Origin: Deltaproteobacteria bacterium
GTDB taxonomy: Bacteria > Lernaellota > Lernaellaia > JACKCT01
Length of the DNA: 7,300 nt
NCBI GenBank assembly: GCA_020633895.1
Contig: JACKCT010000045.1
Span: 1-7,300 of the forward strand
Direction: 5' to 3'
Part shown: positions 5,019 through 7,300 of the stretch, piece after piece
Position numbering within the stretch: position 1 is the first letter of the stretch
How the letters are laid out: every line of letters starts with the position of its first letter
Made by a program: the position numbers and the translations under genes
Notes under the pieces: model-generated
What the model was told of the DNA's origin: nothing
Seen by the model: only the letters and a program-made list of their open reading frames with translations
Databases searched by the model: none

Positions 5019-7300
5019 ATGGAGCGGCATCGCGGCACGGCGGCCTTGCTGGCGGCGAAGATCATATTCCTGGGCGCCGGGTACGTGCTGTACCTGGCTC
5101 TCGCCCGTCTGCTCACGATCGAGGATTTCGGCGTCTACGGCGTTGTGTTCGGCGTCGTGATCCTGCTCAACCTGGTTCTCTTCAACGGCACGATGCAGTC
5201 CGTCTCCCACTACGTCGCCGCCAATCCGGGCGCGGAGAGGGCGGTGCTGCGCCGCAGCTATCTGGATGTGTCGCTGCTTGTGTGGCCGGTGGTGATCGGC
5301 TTCTGGTTCGTCGCGCCGCTGCTGGCCGAATTTTTCCACGACCCACGCATGACGCACCTGTTCCGTCTGGCGTGCCTGATCCTCGCCTTCAACGCCTACT
5401 ACGCCGTCAACGTCGGCTACCTCAACGGCCGCCACTGGTTCGATCGCCAGGCCATGCTCGACGTGGCCTACATGGTGCTCAAGGTCGCGCTGATGGTGGG
5501 TCTGGTGGCGGCGGGCCTGGGCCTGACCGGCGCGGTCATCGGTTTCGCGGCGGCGACCTTCGGCATGATGGCGATCTCCATCACGTGGAATTCCCGCGAC
5601 GCGCCCGACGCCGAGGCCCACGCCGTCTCCATCCCCGTGTGGGAGTTCATGCGCTTCGGCGTGACGGTCATGGTCGTGGCCCTGGTGCTCAACGCGATCA
5701 TGGCCGCGGACCTGTTCTGGATCAAACGCCTCTCCCCCGGCGCCACCGGCGACGCCCAGGCCGGGTACTACACCGCCGCCCAGACTATCGCGCGCATTCC
5801 ATTTTGGCTGATGACGGTGGCCAGCCTGATCATGTTTCCCGCACTGGCGCGTCTGAAAGGCGAGGGAGAGGAAAAGGCCCGCGCTCGGGGCGATCAGACC
5901 TCCCGCGCGATGGCGGCGGCCGTGGGCCTGGTGCTCGGCATGGGCGCGGTGAGCATCCCGGTGGCCGACCGCTTGCTCAAGCTGCTCTATCCCGATCACT
6001 TCGTCGTGGCGACCTCGGCGCTGGTGTGGCTCATCGTGGCGATGTGCGTGCTGACGCTGGCGAATCTGGGCCTGACGATGATCAGCGGCGCGGGGCGGCC
6101 GTTCGTGGCGGCGCGCATCCTCGCCGTCGCGCTGGCGGTGCAGACGGTGCTGGCTCTCTTGTTCATCAAACCCTTCGGCCTGGTGGGCGCGGCGATGTCG
6201 ACGACCGTGGCTTCGGTCTTCGCCCTGGGGGCTTGCGCTGCGTGGCTGCGACGGCACTTCGACGTGCATGTCCCGCTGCGATTCCCGGTGATGGCGGCGG
6301 TGGGATCGCTGATCGCGGGCGCCAGCGTGGCGTGGTGGAATTACAACGCGGGTGACGGGCGTCTTTGGCGGCTGCCGTTCGTGTTGGTGACGTACTACGG
6401 CGCGTATCTGCTGATTCTGGCGATGGGCGGCACGCTCACCGGCGCCGGGTCGGGTCGCGGGCCCAAGCGCGTGCTGCTGTTTTCCAAGGGGCTGGATTTT
6501 TCGTCCAACGACGGCGCGCGAAATTTCGTGCGTTCGATGGTGCGGTATCTGAATCCCCACGACGTGGCCATCGTGCTCACGCGCCCGCCCGCCGAGGTGA
6601 CATGGCTGCCCAAGGCGATGGAGACGAACCTGGTCTTCCCCGATCTGGGTTCCGCGCTGGGCAAAAGGCTGCAGGATTTCCATCTCTTCCTGTTCCTATT
6701 GGTCAATCGCTTCCGCTATCGGGCGCTGCACATGGTCACGACCGCGGACCACCGGGCGACCCGCACCATCCGCTTCCTGCGACGCATCACGCCGGGTGTG
6801 CCGATTTTGCAAAGCGTGATCGACGGCCCCGGTGACTATGCCGAACTGCGGCGCTATCTGGCGACGGACATGGTCACGACCGGTTCCCACACCATCGCCG
6901 GCGACGCGGCCAAGGACCGGCGGCAGGTACATCTGCTGCCCCAGGCCATCGAGGTGGAGACGATTCGCGAGGACCGGCGGCGGGTAATCGACGAGTTGGG
7001 CCTGGACGAGCGGCGTTTTCACATTCTCATCGCCGGGGATCTGCCCGAGCGCGGCGTGCTGCGCAGCCTGGAGCGGGTCGTGCCTGAATTGCTGGTGCGG
7101 TCCAAGCGGCTGCATCTGCATCTGGCGGTGGCGGATCTGAATTTCGAGGGCCAGGAGCGGGTGGAGGAATTTTATCGCGTATGCATGGCCCCCTATGTGG
7201 AGCGGGCCAGTCTGCATCGCGCGCCGGTGCGTTTTGAGTCTCTCCTCGCGATGCACGACGCCATGCTCTACATCCGCGACGACAAGGCCGGGCCGACCGA
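5019..7300 (+). CDS. Wzx/PST-type polysaccharide flippase fused to a GT4-like glycosyltransferase (3' truncated by window)
   Basis: The frame is open from ATG 5019 to the window end, 760 residues without a stop. Residues 1-469 form a multispanning inner-membrane protein with about 14 hydrophobic segments (first near 10-28, last near 452-468). It has PST/Wzx features: the LARLLTIEDFGVYG segment (residues 28-41), the GYYTAAQTIARIP segment near 249-261 and the LYPDHF segment near 323-328. Such proteins flip lipid-linked oligosaccharides or teichoic-type polymers across the membrane. After a Gly-rich joint (470-481), residues from about 482 resemble a GT-B glycosyltransferase: RVLLFSKG opening strand and SNDGARNF loop (N-domain), then HILIAGDLPERG (from H668) starting the C-domain. 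The E-x7-E nucleotide-sugar site would fall just beyond T760, so catalytic competence cannot be judged. An internal ATG at 6423 (M469) has no ribosome binding site, so the fusion is probably translated as one chain. It likely acts in capsule, O-antigen or exopolysaccharide assembly. Flippase identity is firm; donor and acceptor are unknown. Confidence 0.92.
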   Translation, partial: MERHRGTAALLAAKIIFLGAGYVLYLALARLLTIEDFGVYGVVFGVVILLNLVLFNGTMQSVSHYVAANPGAERAVLRRSYLDVSLLVWPVVIGFWFVAPLLAEFFHDPRMTHLFRLACLILAFNAYYAVNVGYLNGRHWFDRQAMLDVAYMVLKVALMVGLVAAGLGLTGAVIGFAAATFGMMAISITWNSRDAPDAEAHAVSIPVWEFMRFGVTVMVVALVLNAIMAADLFWIKRLSPGATGDAQAGYYTAAQTIARIPFWLMTVASLIMFPALARLKGEGEEKARARGDQTSRAMAAAVGLVLGMGAVSIPVADRLLKLLYPDHFVVATSALVWLIVAMCVLTLANLGLTMISGAGRPFVAARILAVALAVQTVLALLFIKPFGLVGAAMSTTVASVFALGACAAWLRRHFDVHVPLRFPVMAAVGSLIAGASVAWWNYNAGDGRLWRLPFVLVTYYGAYLLILAMGGTLTGAGSGRGPKRVLLFSKGLDFSSNDGARNFVRSMVRYLNPHDVAIVLTRPPAEVTWLPKAMETNLVFPDLGSALGKRLQDFHLFLFLLVNRFRYRALHMVTTADHRATRTIRFLRRITPGVPILQSVIDGPGDYAELRRYLATDMVTTGSHTIAGDAAKDRRQVHLLPQAIEVETIREDRRRVIDELGLDERRFHILIAGDLPERGVLRSLERVVPELLVRSKRLHLHLAVADLNFEGQERVEEFYRVCMAPYVERASLHRAPVRFESLLAMHDAMLYIRDDKAGPT

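Noticed and set aside
6423-6425. Internal ATG as start of a separate glycosyltransferase gene
   Set aside because: No ribosome binding site precedes it, there is no stop of the flippase frame nearby, and it lies inside the last hydrophobic segment of the flippase domain.
4917-6683. 588-codon minus-strand open frame and a 464-codon plus-strand open frame (4961-6355) in the flippase region
   Set aside because: Both give Arg/His/Gly-rich products typical of out-of-frame GC-rich DNA. Frame 5019-7300 gives a coherent membrane protein and glycosyltransferase.

Overview
The window reads as visibly GC-rich chromosomal DNA from a Gram-negative bacterium. Every gene lies on the + strand. Four consecutive genes at the left encode exported proteins. 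Three have visible lipoprotein-type signal peptides, and all four carry a very Asp-rich linker (DDDT[A/G/S/T]-type). Secreted proteins tethered by such poly-Asp stalks are something I associate with deltaproteobacterial-type lineages (Myxococcota/Bradymonadota relatives, Lernaellota-like MAGs). The taxonomic placement is an inference; no rRNA or other marker gene is present.

Layout. (1) 1-414 is the 3' end of a gene: an Asp-rich stalk followed by a small six-cysteine domain. (2) 587-1744 is a lipoprotein with an Asp-rich stalk and a 304-residue domain made of about 27-residue two-cysteine repeats; a strong intrinsic terminator follows it. (3) 1887-3641 is a GH13 alpha-glucosidase/oligo-1,6-glucosidase-like enzyme exported behind the same kind of stalk. 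(4) 3740-4852 is a paralogue of gene 2 with its own Asp stalk and a repeat domain of exactly the same length, again followed by a strong terminator. (5) 5019-7300 runs off the right edge and has no stop. It encodes a Wzx/PST-type polysaccharide flippase of about 470 residues continuing in frame into a GT-B (GT4-like) glycosyltransferase domain. A good sigma70-like promoter lies directly in front of it.

How the genes fit together. Genes 1-4 look like a cluster of surface or periplasmic lipoproteins that share a presentation device, the acidic stalk. Gene 3 supplies alpha-glucan or oligosaccharide hydrolysis; the role of the repeat proteins is unknown. Terminators separate gene 2 from gene 3 and gene 4 from gene 5. 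Genes 3 and 4 (98 bp apart, no convincing terminator) could be co-transcribed. Gene 5 appears to begin a separate cell-envelope polysaccharide unit.

The most interesting item is the pair of repeat lipoproteins. Each has one 18-residue half unit, ten full units and a 9-residue cap, 24 cysteines in total. The order of C-x6-C and C-x7-C spacings is identical unit by unit in the two proteins although the sequence between the cysteines has diverged. The second is the flippase-glycosyltransferase fusion.
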